Shown here one piece after another: positions 7,067 to 15,037 of a stretch of DNA of 16,371 nucleotides (positions within the stretch are counted from its first letter, which is position 1; every line of letters starts with the position of its first letter). The notes beneath the pieces were generated by a model. It ran no database searches. It was given only the letters and a program-made list of their open reading frames with translations, and had not been told where the DNA came from. The position numbers and the translations under genes were made by a program. Source of the stretch: CALJUZ01 sp003387805 (GTDB taxonomy: Bacteria > Bacillota > Limnochordia > Limnochordales > ZCTH02-B6); assembly GCA_937975235.1 (NCBI GenBank), contig CALJUZ010000002.1, forward strand, positions 1-16,371, given 5' to 3'.

Positions 7067-8649
7067 GGGTGCTGGTCGCGGATCCGATTTCGGATCAAGG
7101 ACTTGACGTGCTCCGCAGCGCCGAGGGCGTGGAGGCCGACGTGCGCACGGGCCTCGCGCCCGAGGAGCTCATCGAGATCATCGGTGAGTACGACGGCCTC
7201 ATCGTCCGCAGCGCCACCCGGGTGACCGCGGACGTCATCGAGGCGGGCCGGCGGCTGAAGGTGGTGGGCCGGGCCGGTGTGGGCGTCGACAACATCGACG
7301 TGGACGCGGCCACCCGCCGGGGCGTGCTGGTCATCAACGCTCCCGAGGGCAACACCTTGGCCACCGCGGAGCATACCATCGCCATGATGATGGCCTTGGC
7401 CCGCTGGATCCCCGCGGCCCACGTGTCCGTCGTCCGGGATCAGCGCTGGGACCGGCAGCGGTTCATGGGCGTGCAGCTGCACGGCAAGACGCTGGGCATC
7501 ATCGGGCTGGGCCGGGTGGGCAGCCAGGTGGCCCGCCGGGCCCAGGCGCTGGGCATGACGGTGCTGGCCTACGACCCGTACATCACCCAGGAACGCTCCC
7601 GGGAGCTGCGGGTGGAGCTGGCCGAGGTGGACGACATTTGCCGGCGGGCCGACTTCATTACCGTGCACACGCCGCTGACCAAGGCCACCCGCGGCATCAT
7701 CGGCCGGGAGCAGTTCGCCCTGATGAAGCCCGGCGTGCGCATCGTCAACTGCGCCCGCGGCGGCATTATCGACGAAGAGGCGCTGTACGAGGCGCTGGAG
7801 AGCGGCCGGGTGGCCGGGGCGGCGCTGGACGTGTTCGAAAGCGAGCCGCCGTGGGGCAGCCCGCTGCTGCAGTCGGACAAGGTGATTGTGACGCCGCACC
7901 TGGGCGCCTCCACCGTGGAGTCACAGATCAACGTGGCGGTGGACGTGGCGGCGGAAGTGGTGCAGGCGCTGAAAGGCGAGCCCGTGCGGCATCCGGTGAA
8001 TTTGCCGGTGCTGCCGCCGGAGCTGATGGAGAAGCTGTGGCCCTTCGTGGACGTGGCCGAGCGGCTGGGCCGCATGTTTACGGAACTGGCCGGCGGCGCG
8101 CACCAGCGCATCGAGGTGGTGTACAAGGGCCAGCTGTCGCAGCACGACGTGGCGCCGCTGACCCGGGCGGTGCTGAAGGGGATGCTGGACCCGATTTTGC
8201 AGGAGTCGGTCAACTACGTCAACGCGCCGGTGGTGGCCCGGGAGCGGGGCTTGCAGGTGGCGGAAATCCGCAACGGCGACGAGACCGATTTCCAGAGCCT
8301 CATCACCGTGCGGGGCATCACCGAGTCGGGGGCCACCCGCTCGGTATCGGGCACCGTGACGGGCCCGGGCCGGCCGACGCTGGTGGAAATCGACGGCTAC
8401 CGGGTCAACGTGGACACGCCGGGGCACATGCTGGTGGCCCGCAACGTGGACCGGCCGGGCATGATCGGCAAAGTCGGCACCGTCCTGGGCGAAGCGGGCA
8501 TCAACATCGCCTTCATGCAGGTGGGCCGCAAGCACGCGGGCAGCCATGCGGTCATGGTGCTGGGCGTGGACGACCCGATTTCGCCGCAGGTCATGGCCCG
8601 GCTGGAGCAAGTCGAGGACTTGTGGGACACCCGGGTGGTCACCTGGTAG
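7057..8649 (+). CDS. serA: D-3-phosphoglycerate dehydrogenase, long form with ACT domain
   Basis: SerA oxidises 3-phosphoglycerate to 3-phosphohydroxypyruvate with NAD, the first step of serine synthesis. The 530-residue length is the long form: catalytic/NAD-binding domains (about 1-315), an intervening domain (about 320-450) and a C-terminal ACT domain beginning around HMLVARNVDRPGMIGKVG. Visible motifs are GLGRVG (150-155), D173 in AYDPY favouring NAD, and the catalytic R234 (NCARGG), E263 (FESEPP) and H281 (VTPHLGAS). GTG 7057 is preceded by AGGAGG (7041-7046) and overlaps the aminotransferase by 10 bases; GTG 7063 is an alternative. The ACT domain suggests serine feedback control. Confidence 0.96.
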   Translation: MAVRVLVADPISDQGLDVLRSAEGVEADVRTGLAPEELIEIIGEYDGLIVRSATRVTADVIEAGRRLKVVGRAGVGVDNIDVDAATRRGVLVINAPEGNTLATAEHTIAMMMALARWIPAAHVSVVRDQRWDRQRFMGVQLHGKTLGIIGLGRVGSQVARRAQALGMTVLAYDPYITQERSRELRVELAEVDDICRRADFITVHTPLTKATRGIIGREQFALMKPGVRIVNCARGGIIDEEALYEALESGRVAGAALDVFESEPPWGSPLLQSDKVIVTPHLGASTVESQINVAVDVAAEVVQALKGEPVRHPVNLPVLPPELMEKLWPFVDVAERLGRMFTELAGGAHQRIEVVYKGQLSQHDVAPLTRAVLKGMLDPILQESVNYVNAPVVARERGLQVAEIRNGDETDFQSLITVRGITESGATRSVSGTVTGPGRPTLVEIDGYRVNVDTPGHMLVARNVDRPGMIGKVGTVLGEAGINIAFMQVGRKHAGSHAVMVLGVDDPISPQVMARLEQVEDLWDTRVVTW

Positions 8650-8689
8650 GCGAACCGTGCAGCGCAGGAGCAAGAAGGGGGAGTCGGCA

Positions 8690-10252
8690 GTGCGCAGGAT
8701 TCGGTTTTTCGATACGACGCTGCGGGACGGCGAGCAGTCGCCGGGGGTGAACCTGAACGCGGACGAAAAGCTGGAGATCGCCCGGCAGCTGGCGCGGCTG
8801 GGCGTGGACGTCATCGAGGCGGGTTTTCCCGTGGCGTCGCCGGGCGACCTGGAGGCGGTGCGCCGCATCGCCCGGGAAGTGCGGGGGCCGGTCATCGCGG
8901 CGCTGGCCCGGGCCAACCGGCTGGACATCGAGAAGGCCGCCGAAGCCATCGAGCCGGCCGAGCGAGGCCGCATCCACACCTTCATCGCCACGTCGGACAT
9001 CCACATGCGCTACAAGCTGCGCAAGACGCCCGACGAAGTGGTGGCCATGGCGGTGGAGGCCGTCCGGTACGCGAAGCGGTTCGCGGACGACGTGGAGTTT
9101 TCCGCGGAGGACGCGACCCGCAGCGACTGGGATTTCCTCTGCCGTATCTTTGCCGCGGCCATCGAGGCCGGCGCGACCACCATCAACATTCCCGACACCG
9201 TGGGCTATACGACACCGGGCGAGTACGCGCGGCTCATCCGCTACGTGCGGGAGAACACGCCGGGCATCGACAACGTCGTCATCAGCGTGCACTGCCATGA
9301 CGACCTGGGGATGGCCGTGGCCAACTCGCTGGCGGCCATCGAGGCCGGCGCCGATCAGGTGGAAGGCTGCATCAACGGCATCGGCGAGCGGGCGGGCAAC
9401 GCGGCGCTGGAGGAAATCATCATGGCGCTGCGCACGCGCAAGGACTACTACAACGTCGAGACCGGCATCGTCACCGAGGAAATTTACCGGACCAGCCGCC
9501 TGGTCAGCACGCTGGCCGGCATGCACATTCAGCCCAACAAGGCCATCGTCGGCGACAACGCGTTCGCCCACGAGTCGGGCATTCACCAGGACGGTTTCCT
9601 GAAGGAGCCGACGACGTACGAAATCATGACGCCCCAGTCGGTGGGCCGCAGCCACAGCCGCCTGGTCCTGGGCAAGCATTCGGGGCGCCACGCGTTCCGG
9701 GTGCGGCTGCAGGAGATGGGCTACGACCTGGACGAGGAGAAGATCGAGCGCACGTATCAGCGCTTCATCGAGCTGGCCGACCGCAAGAAGCACGTCACCG
9801 ACCGCGACATTCAGGCGCTGGTGGAGGAAGAGGCGGTGCGGGTGCCGGAGCAGTTCGTGCTGGATTACCTGCACGTCACGTCGGGCACCAGCGCGCTGCC
9901 GACGGCGACGGTGCGCATTTTGCACGACGGCGTGCCGCGGGAGGAGGCGGCCACGGGCGACGGCCCGGTGGACGCGGTGTACCGGGCCATCGACCGGGTG
10001 ACGGGCATTCAGACGAAGCTGGCGGGCTATTTCCTCAACGCGGTGACGGGCGGCAAAGACGCTTTGGGCGAGGTGACGGTGCAGGTGCAGGACAACGGGC
10101 GCGTCTACAGCGGGCGGGGCACCAGCACCGACATCATCGAGGCCAGCGCCCGGGCGTACGTGCAGGCCCTGAACAAACTGGCCTATGACCGGGCCCGGGC
10201 CGCGGACGGCGCCGGGGCCGGCGTGGCCCAGGCAGCGGGAGGTGCCAACTGA
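8690..10252 (+). CDS. leuA: 2-isopropylmalate synthase
   Basis: LeuA condenses acetyl-CoA with 2-oxoisovalerate, the committed step of leucine synthesis. The 520-residue protein starts with the DRE-TIM barrel signature FFDTTLRDGEQSPG (6-19), contains the metal ligands H201 and H203 in VHCHDD, and the GIGERAGN motif (230-237). It ends with a LeuA dimer/allosteric domain (about 385-510), where leucine inhibition is expected. GTG 8690 is favoured because AAGGGGGAG (8675-8683) lies six bases upstream; an in-frame GTG at 8657 has no good site. The stop overlaps the leuC ATG (TGATG). Confidence 0.96.
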   Translation: MRRIRFFDTTLRDGEQSPGVNLNADEKLEIARQLARLGVDVIEAGFPVASPGDLEAVRRIAREVRGPVIAALARANRLDIEKAAEAIEPAERGRIHTFIATSDIHMRYKLRKTPDEVVAMAVEAVRYAKRFADDVEFSAEDATRSDWDFLCRIFAAAIEAGATTINIPDTVGYTTPGEYARLIRYVRENTPGIDNVVISVHCHDDLGMAVANSLAAIEAGADQVEGCINGIGERAGNAALEEIIMALRTRKDYYNVETGIVTEEIYRTSRLVSTLAGMHIQPNKAIVGDNAFAHESGIHQDGFLKEPTTYEIMTPQSVGRSHSRLVLGKHSGRHAFRVRLQEMGYDLDEEKIERTYQRFIELADRKKHVTDRDIQALVEEEAVRVPEQFVLDYLHVTSGTSALPTATVRILHDGVPREEAATGDGPVDAVYRAIDRVTGIQTKLAGYFLNAVTGGKDALGEVTVQVQDNGRVYSGRGTSTDIIEASARAYVQALNKLAYDRARAADGAGAGVAQAAGGAN

Positions 10253-11685
10253 TGGCGGCGCGCACGATGTTCGAGAAGCTGTGGGACGCCCACGTGGTGC
10301 ACGAGGAGCCGGGCAAGCCGGCCATCCTCTATATCGATTTGCACCTGGTGCACGAGGTGACGTCGCCGCAGGCCTTTGACGGCCTGCGCATGGCCGGGCG
10401 CCGGGTGCGGCGGCCCGATTTGACCTTTGCCACCATGGACCACAACGTGCCCACCGTCAACCGCACGGAGGTGGAGGACGACATCGCCCGACGGCAGATG
10501 GAGGCGCTGGAGCGCAACGCCAAGGAGTTCGGCATTACGCTCTTCGACCTGTTCAGCCCGCACCAGGGCATCGTGCACGTCATCGGCCCCGAGCTGGGCC
10601 TGACGCTGCCGGGCAAGACCATCGTCTGCGGCGACAGCCACACGTCCACCCACGGCGCGTTCGGCGCGCTGGCCTTCGGCATCGGCACCAGCGAGGTGGA
10701 GCACGTGCTGGCCACCCAGTGCCTGCTGCAGATCAAGCCGAAGACGATGGAAATCCACGTCAAAGGCCAGCTGCCTTTCGGCGTCACGGCCAAGGACGTC
10801 ATTTTGGGCATTATCGGCCATATCGGCACCGCCGGGGCGACGGGCCACGTGGTGGAGTACACGGGCGAGTGCATCCGTCGGTTCAGCATGGAAGAGCGGA
10901 TGACCATCTGCAACATGTCCATCGAGGCCGGCGCCCGGGCGGGCATGATCGCGCCGGACGAAATTACCTTCCGATATATAGAGGGACGGCGGTACGCGCC
11001 GAAAGGCAAAGACTTCGAGCGGGCCGTGGCCCAGTGGGAGCAGCTGCGGACGGACCCCGGCGCGCAGTTCGACACGCGGGTGGAAATCGACGCGGCCGCG
11101 CTGGCGCCCATGGTGAGCTGGGGAACCAATCCCGGCCAGGTGGTGCCCGTTACGGGCGTGGTGCCGGATCCGGATTCGTTCTCGGACCCGAGCGAACGGA
11201 AGGCGGCCAGCGACGCCCTGGACTACATGGGGCTGGAGCCCGGCACGCCCATCCAGGACATCCGGGTGGACCGGGTGTTCATCGGCTCGTGCACCAACGC
11301 CCGCCTCAGCGATTTGCGGGCCGCGGCCCGGGTGGTGCAGGGCCGCCGGGTGGCCGACGGCGTCCGGGCCATGGTGGTGCCCGGCTCCATGTGGGTCAAG
11401 AAGCAAGCGGAAGCCGAAGGGCTGGACAAGATTTTCAAGGCCGCGGGCTTCGAGTGGCGGGACGCGGGCTGCAGCATGTGCCTGGGCATGAACCCGGACA
11501 TTTTGGCGCCGGGGGAGCGCTGCGCCTCCACGTCCAACCGCAACTTCGAAGGCCGCCAGGGCCGGGGCGGGCGGACGCATCTGGTCAGCCCCGAAATGGC
11601 CGCGGCCGCGGCCATCGCCGGCCATTTCGTCGACATCCGCGAGTGGGACATCGACTGGGACCTGCGCGGGGAGTCGGTGGTCTGA
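10252..11685 (+). CDS. leuC: 3-isopropylmalate dehydratase large subunit
   Basis: With LeuD this forms the [4Fe-4S] isomerase converting 2- to 3-isopropylmalate. The same enzyme class also isomerises citramalate. The 477 residues match the bacterial LeuC length. CGDSHTSTHGAFGALAFGIG (126-145) is diagnostic, and the three cluster ligands are C347 (IGSCTNAR) and C407/C410 (AGCSMCLGMNP). ATG 10252 overlaps the leuA stop by one base, with GGGAGGTG (10237-10244) seven bases upstream, so coupled translation is likely. Confidence 0.97.
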   Translation: MAARTMFEKLWDAHVVHEEPGKPAILYIDLHLVHEVTSPQAFDGLRMAGRRVRRPDLTFATMDHNVPTVNRTEVEDDIARRQMEALERNAKEFGITLFDLFSPHQGIVHVIGPELGLTLPGKTIVCGDSHTSTHGAFGALAFGIGTSEVEHVLATQCLLQIKPKTMEIHVKGQLPFGVTAKDVILGIIGHIGTAGATGHVVEYTGECIRRFSMEERMTICNMSIEAGARAGMIAPDEITFRYIEGRRYAPKGKDFERAVAQWEQLRTDPGAQFDTRVEIDAAALAPMVSWGTNPGQVVPVTGVVPDPDSFSDPSERKAASDALDYMGLEPGTPIQDIRVDRVFIGSCTNARLSDLRAAARVVQGRRVADGVRAMVVPGSMWVKKQAEAEGLDKIFKAAGFEWRDAGCSMCLGMNPDILAPGERCASTSNRNFEGRQGRGGRTHLVSPEMAAAAAIAGHFVDIREWDIDWDLRGESVV

Positions 11686-11745
11686 ACCGCCGGGGCTCCG
11701 GCCTGCGCCGGCAGGGGCATCTCGTACGACGAAGGGGGAATTGTT

Positions 11746-12357
11746 ATGGAACCGCTGCGCCGCCATCGGGGGCTCGTGGCGCCCATCGACCGGGTCAACG
11801 TGGACACGGACCAGATTATTCCGAAGCAGTTTTTGAAGCGTATCGAGCGCACGGGATTCGGGCAGTTCTTGTTCTACGACTGGAGGTTTGACGAGCACGG
11901 GAACGAACGGCCCGAGTTCGTGCTGAACCAGCCGCGCTACCGCCACGCGACGGTGCTCCTGGCCCGGGACAATTTCGGCAGCGGATCGTCCCGGGAGCAC
12001 GCCCCGTGGGCGCTGCTGGACTACGGTTTTCGGGTGCTGATTGCGCCGTCGTTTGCGGACATCTTCTACAACAACTGCTTCAAGAACGGCATTTTGCCCG
12101 TGCGGCTGCCCGAGGAGCAGGTCGACGAGCTCTTCCGCCGCACCGAGGCCACGCCGGGGTACGAGCTCACCATCGACTTGGAGCAGTGCACCGTCACGGA
12201 TGACGACGACCTGACGTTTTCGTTCGAGATCGATCCGTTCCGGCGCCACTGCCTGCTGGAAGGACTGGACGACATCGGCATTACGCTGCAGCACGAAGAC
12301 AAAATCGCGGCGTTCGAAAGGCAGCATCGCATCTGGGGTTTCGCCACACCGCAGTAA
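11746..12357 (+). CDS. leuD: 3-isopropylmalate dehydratase small subunit
   Basis: LeuD is the swivelling subunit that completes the LeuC active site. The 203 residues fit the longer bacterial LeuD type. Conserved segments are NVDTDQIIPKQFLKRI (18-33) and DNFGSGSSREHAPWAL (75-90). ATG 11746 is preceded by GAAGGGGGA six bases upstream. It is 60 bases after leuC, the second-largest gap within the operon. It probably serves both the leucine branch and the citramalate branch begun by cimA next door. Confidence 0.97.
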   Translation: MEPLRRHRGLVAPIDRVNVDTDQIIPKQFLKRIERTGFGQFLFYDWRFDEHGNERPEFVLNQPRYRHATVLLARDNFGSGSSREHAPWALLDYGFRVLIAPSFADIFYNNCFKNGILPVRLPEEQVDELFRRTEATPGYELTIDLEQCTVTDDDDLTFSFEIDPFRRHCLLEGLDDIGITLQHEDKIAAFERQHRIWGFATPQ

Positions 12358-12371
12358 GGAGTCGACGGCCC

Positions 12372-14009
12372 ATGGCTGAGCGCATCCAGTTGTTCGACAC
12401 GACGCTTCGAGACGGCACGCAAGGGGAAGGCATCTCGTTTTCCGCCGACGACAAAATCCGCATCGCGCAGCGGCTGGACGCCTTCGGCATCGACTACATC
12501 GAAGGCGGCTGGCCCGGGTCCAACCCGAAAGACGTGGAGTTTTTCGAGCGGGTGCGGGAGGCGCCGCTGCAGCATGCGCGCCTGAGCGCGTTCGGCAGCA
12601 CGCGGCGGGCGGGCATCGCGGCGGAGGACGACGCCAACCTGCAGGCCATTGTGGCCTCCGGCGCCGGGGCCGCGTCGATTTTCGGCAAGTCATGGGATTT
12701 CCACGTCACCAATGCGCTGGGCACGACGCTGGAGGAAAACCTGGCCATGATCCGGGACAGCGTCCGGTTTTTGAAGGGGCGCGGCCTGGAGGTCATCTAC
12801 CTCGGCGAGCACTTTTTCGACGGCTACAAGCGCAACGAGGAGTATGCCCGGCGCACGATTCTGGCCGCGGTGGAGGCGGGCGCGGACGTGGTGGTGCTGT
12901 GCGACACCAACGGCGGCAGCATGCCGGAGGAGATTTACGACATCGTCGGCGCGGTCTGCCGCCTGGTGCCGACGACGGTAGGCATCCACGCGCACAACGA
13001 CTGCGGGCTGGGCGTGGCCAACACGCTGGCGGCCGTGCGGGCGGGGGCCCGCCACGTGCAGGGCACCGTCAACGGCTTCGGCGAGCGCAACGGCAACGCG
13101 GACTTGGTGCAGATCATCCCGAACCTGCAGCTGAAGCTGGGCTACCAGTGCGTCAGCCCCGAGCAGCTGCGGACGCTGACGGATTTGTCCCGCTTTGTCA
13201 GCGAGATGGCGAACCAGGCGCCGGATCCGAAGCACCCCTTTGTGGGGAAGAGCACGTTCGCCCACAAAGGCGGCATCCACGTCAGCGCGGTGCTGAAGCA
13301 TCCCGAGACGTACGAGCACATCGACCCGGCGCTGGTGGGCAACGAGCGGCGGGTGCTGGTGTCGGAGCTGTCGGGCGGCAGCAACGTCATCTACAAGGCC
13401 AAGGCGTACGGCATTGATTTGGACAAGAATTCGCCGGCGCTGCGCGAGGTGCTGGCGGCGGTGAAGGCGCTGGAGCATCAGGGGTACTACTTCGAGGCCG
13501 CCGAGGCTTCCTTCGAGCTGCTGCTGCAGAAGGCCGTGGGCCGGTATCGCCCCTATTTCGAGCTGGAAGGCCTGCGGCTGCTCATCGAAAAGGACACCAT
13601 GGACGGCGAGCCCACGGCCGATGCGGTCATCAAGGTGCGGGTGGGCGACGAGGTCATCCACACGGCCGCGTCGGGCAACGGCCCCGTCAACGCGCTGGAC
13701 AACGCGCTGCGCAAGGCGCTGCTGGACGCGTACCCCGAGCTGGCGCAGATTCACCTGACCGACTACAAGGTCCGGGTTCTGGACGAGGACGCGGCCACCG
13801 GCGCGAAGGTGCGGGTGCTCATCCAGACCGCCGGCGGCGGGCGGTCCTGGGGCACCGTCGGAGTTTCTACCAATATAATAGAGGCCAGCTGGCTCGCGCT
13901 GGTCGACAGCGTGGAGTACGGCCTGATGGCGCTGGGCGTGGCGCCCATGGCCGGCCAGGCGGCCGCCCCCGCGGCGGGGCGCAGCACGGCCGCCGGCGCG
14001 GGGGCGTGA
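12372..14009 (+). CDS. cimA: (R)-citramalate synthase
   Basis: CimA condenses acetyl-CoA and pyruvate to citramalate, opening a threonine-independent route to 2-oxobutyrate and isoleucine. The 545-residue protein has a DRE-TIM barrel starting LFDTTLRDGTQGEG (7-20), metal ligands H206/H208 in HAHND, GFGERNGN (235-242), and a LeuA-type C-terminal domain (about 390-520). GWPGSNPKD (46-54) and the overall length separate it from LeuA and fit the CimA/LeuA2 subfamily. ATG 12372 lies nine bases after AAGGAG, which overlaps the leuD stop. The C-terminus ends in about 20 low-complexity Ala/Gly residues. Homocitrate synthase and related enzymes share the fold, but the operon partners argue for citramalate. 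Confidence 0.93.
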   Translation: MAERIQLFDTTLRDGTQGEGISFSADDKIRIAQRLDAFGIDYIEGGWPGSNPKDVEFFERVREAPLQHARLSAFGSTRRAGIAAEDDANLQAIVASGAGAASIFGKSWDFHVTNALGTTLEENLAMIRDSVRFLKGRGLEVIYLGEHFFDGYKRNEEYARRTILAAVEAGADVVVLCDTNGGSMPEEIYDIVGAVCRLVPTTVGIHAHNDCGLGVANTLAAVRAGARHVQGTVNGFGERNGNADLVQIIPNLQLKLGYQCVSPEQLRTLTDLSRFVSEMANQAPDPKHPFVGKSTFAHKGGIHVSAVLKHPETYEHIDPALVGNERRVLVSELSGGSNVIYKAKAYGIDLDKNSPALREVLAAVKALEHQGYYFEAAEASFELLLQKAVGRYRPYFELEGLRLLIEKDTMDGEPTADAVIKVRVGDEVIHTAASGNGPVNALDNALRKALLDAYPELAQIHLTDYKVRVLDEDAATGAKVRVLIQTAGGGRSWGTVGVSTNIIEASWLALVDSVEYGLMALGVAPMAGQAAAPAAGRSTAAGAGA

Positions 14010-14102
14010 GTGCGATCGCTGCCCGGGCGTCGGCGCTGGTGCGTGACAGTGTCCGCCGCACGGCTGCCGGTGCCGTTGCCTGACCGTGCCGCTCCGCGCC
14101 CC

Positions 14103-14152
14103 CCGGCGCCGGTACGCAACGCAACACGGCGGCCGGCGTCGGTACGCAACGC
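14103..14152. repeat. Direct repeat pair in convergent intergenic region
   Basis: A 20-base unit CCGGCGCCGGTACGCAACGC at 14103-14122 recurs at 14133-14152 with one mismatch, giving a 30-base period. It lies between the convergent cimA and pyrophosphatase genes. An inverted repeat GCACGG/CCGTGC (14058-14063 with 14084-14089) lies just upstream. No U-run is present, so no intrinsic terminator can be called for either gene. Confidence 0.6.
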
Positions 14153-14177
14153 CGCCCGCCGGCGCCGCGGCGCGGGG

Positions 14178-14669
14178 CTAGCGGTTCTTCGTGGCTTCCC
14201 AGCGGGCCCGGGCTTCCTCGATGATCCGGATGGCGTCGTCGCGCCCGTCCCAGTCGCCGACCTTGGTCTTCTTTTCCTCGAGGTCTTTATACACCTGGAA
14301 GAAGTGCGTGATTTCCCGCAGCAGATGCTCCGGCACGTCGCTGAGCTCTTTGACCCAGTTCCACTGCGGGTCGCTGACCGGCACCGCCAGAATTTTTGCG
14401 TCGGGCCCCTTTTCGTCCCACATGTGGAAGACGCCGATGGGCCTGGCCCGAATGATGCAGCCCGGGAACGTGGCCTCGCCTACCAGCACGAGAGCGTCCA
14501 GCTCGTCGCCGTCCTCCGCCAGCGTTTCCGGAATGAACCCGTAGTCGGCGGGGTAGTGCACCGCCGAGAACAGCATCCGGTCCAGCACGAAGCGTCCCGT
14601 CTCCCGGTCGTATTCGTACTTGTTCCGGCTGCCCCGGGGAATTTCCACCATGACGTTGACTGTTTCCAT
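14178..14669 (-). CDS. ppa: Inorganic pyrophosphatase, family I
   Basis: This 163-residue soluble Mg2+-dependent enzyme hydrolyses pyrophosphate released by biosynthesis, pulling those reactions forward. Family I motifs are visible: EIPRGSRNKYEYD (9-21), the signature D53-G-D55-x-x-D58 that binds metal, and DEKGPDAKILAVP (85-97) with D90 and K92. The length is typical of bacterial enzymes (about 165-175). ATG 14669 is preceded on the minus strand by GAAGGGGAA about five bases away. It is convergent with cimA and appears monocistronic. Confidence 0.97.
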   Translation of the reverse strand: METVNVMVEIPRGSRNKYEYDRETGRFVLDRMLFSAVHYPADYGFIPETLAEDGDELDALVLVGEATFPGCIIRARPIGVFHMWDEKGPDAKILAVPVSDPQWNWVKELSDVPEHLLREITHFFQVYKDLEEKKTKVGDWDGRDDAIRIIEEARARWEATKNR

Positions 14670-14764
14670 ATCCGTTCCCCTTCGTTTGCTTTGGGGTGGC
14701 GCGATGGCGCCGCCGGCACCCGGTAAGGTGGCCGCGTTTTACGCCGGGCGCCAGCCTGTTGATG

Positions 14765-14852
14765 GCACCGCCGTCCTGGCCCGCGCCGAGGCCGCGACCC
14801 CTTCAGCTCATTGCACCGCCGTCCTGGCGCGGCGCCGAGGCCGCGCTCCCTT
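14765..14852. repeat. Imperfect 39-40 bp tandem repeat upstream of ppa
   Basis: A unit beginning GCACCGCCGTCCTGGC at 14765 recurs at 14813, a period of 48 bases, with few substitutions and one inserted base over about 39 positions. On the minus strand the distal copy contains a GCGCGGC/GCCGCGC hairpin; the proximal copy has lost the full pairing. A weaker third match starts near 14858. Confidence 0.75.
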
Positions 14853-14899
14853 CTGCTGCACCCTTGGCCCGTGCGGAGTGCTTCGGCGGCGGCTTTTCC

Positions 14900-14928
14900 A
14901 TTATACCGCCTCGGGCCCGGCGTTTCGA
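14900..14928 (-). promoter_or_regulatory. Candidate promoter for ppa
   Basis: On the minus strand a perfect TATAAT (+ strand 14900-14905) lies 17 bases after TCGAAA (14923-14928), a 4/6 match to the -35 consensus. Transcription would start near 14893, giving a 5' untranslated region of roughly 225 bases before ppa. It stands out in otherwise very GC-rich sequence. Confidence 0.55.
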
Positions 14929-15037
14929 CAAGGACCTTTCGGACGCCGTCCAATCCGCGTCGGCGGGGGCCGGACCCGGGCTGTGCCGCGGGTTTCGTCG
15001 GAGCAAACCGAAGGAAAACAGTGCCGGACCAGCCCTG

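Larger units (their letters stand above)
14670..15037. other. Gene-free region between the two minus-strand genes
   Basis: No convincing gene is seen. Reading the minus strand, the stretch holds a candidate promoter (14900-14928) and then about 225 bases that would form a long 5' untranslated region of the pyrophosphatase gene. That region contains an imperfect 39-40 base tandem repeat. Open frames here are Arg/Pro/Ala-rich and look like GC-driven noise. Confidence 0.5.

Noticed and set aside
10183..12693. 836-codon open frame antisense to leuC and leuD
   Set aside because: A GC-driven antisense frame over two clearly conserved genes; no ribosome binding site or family motif.
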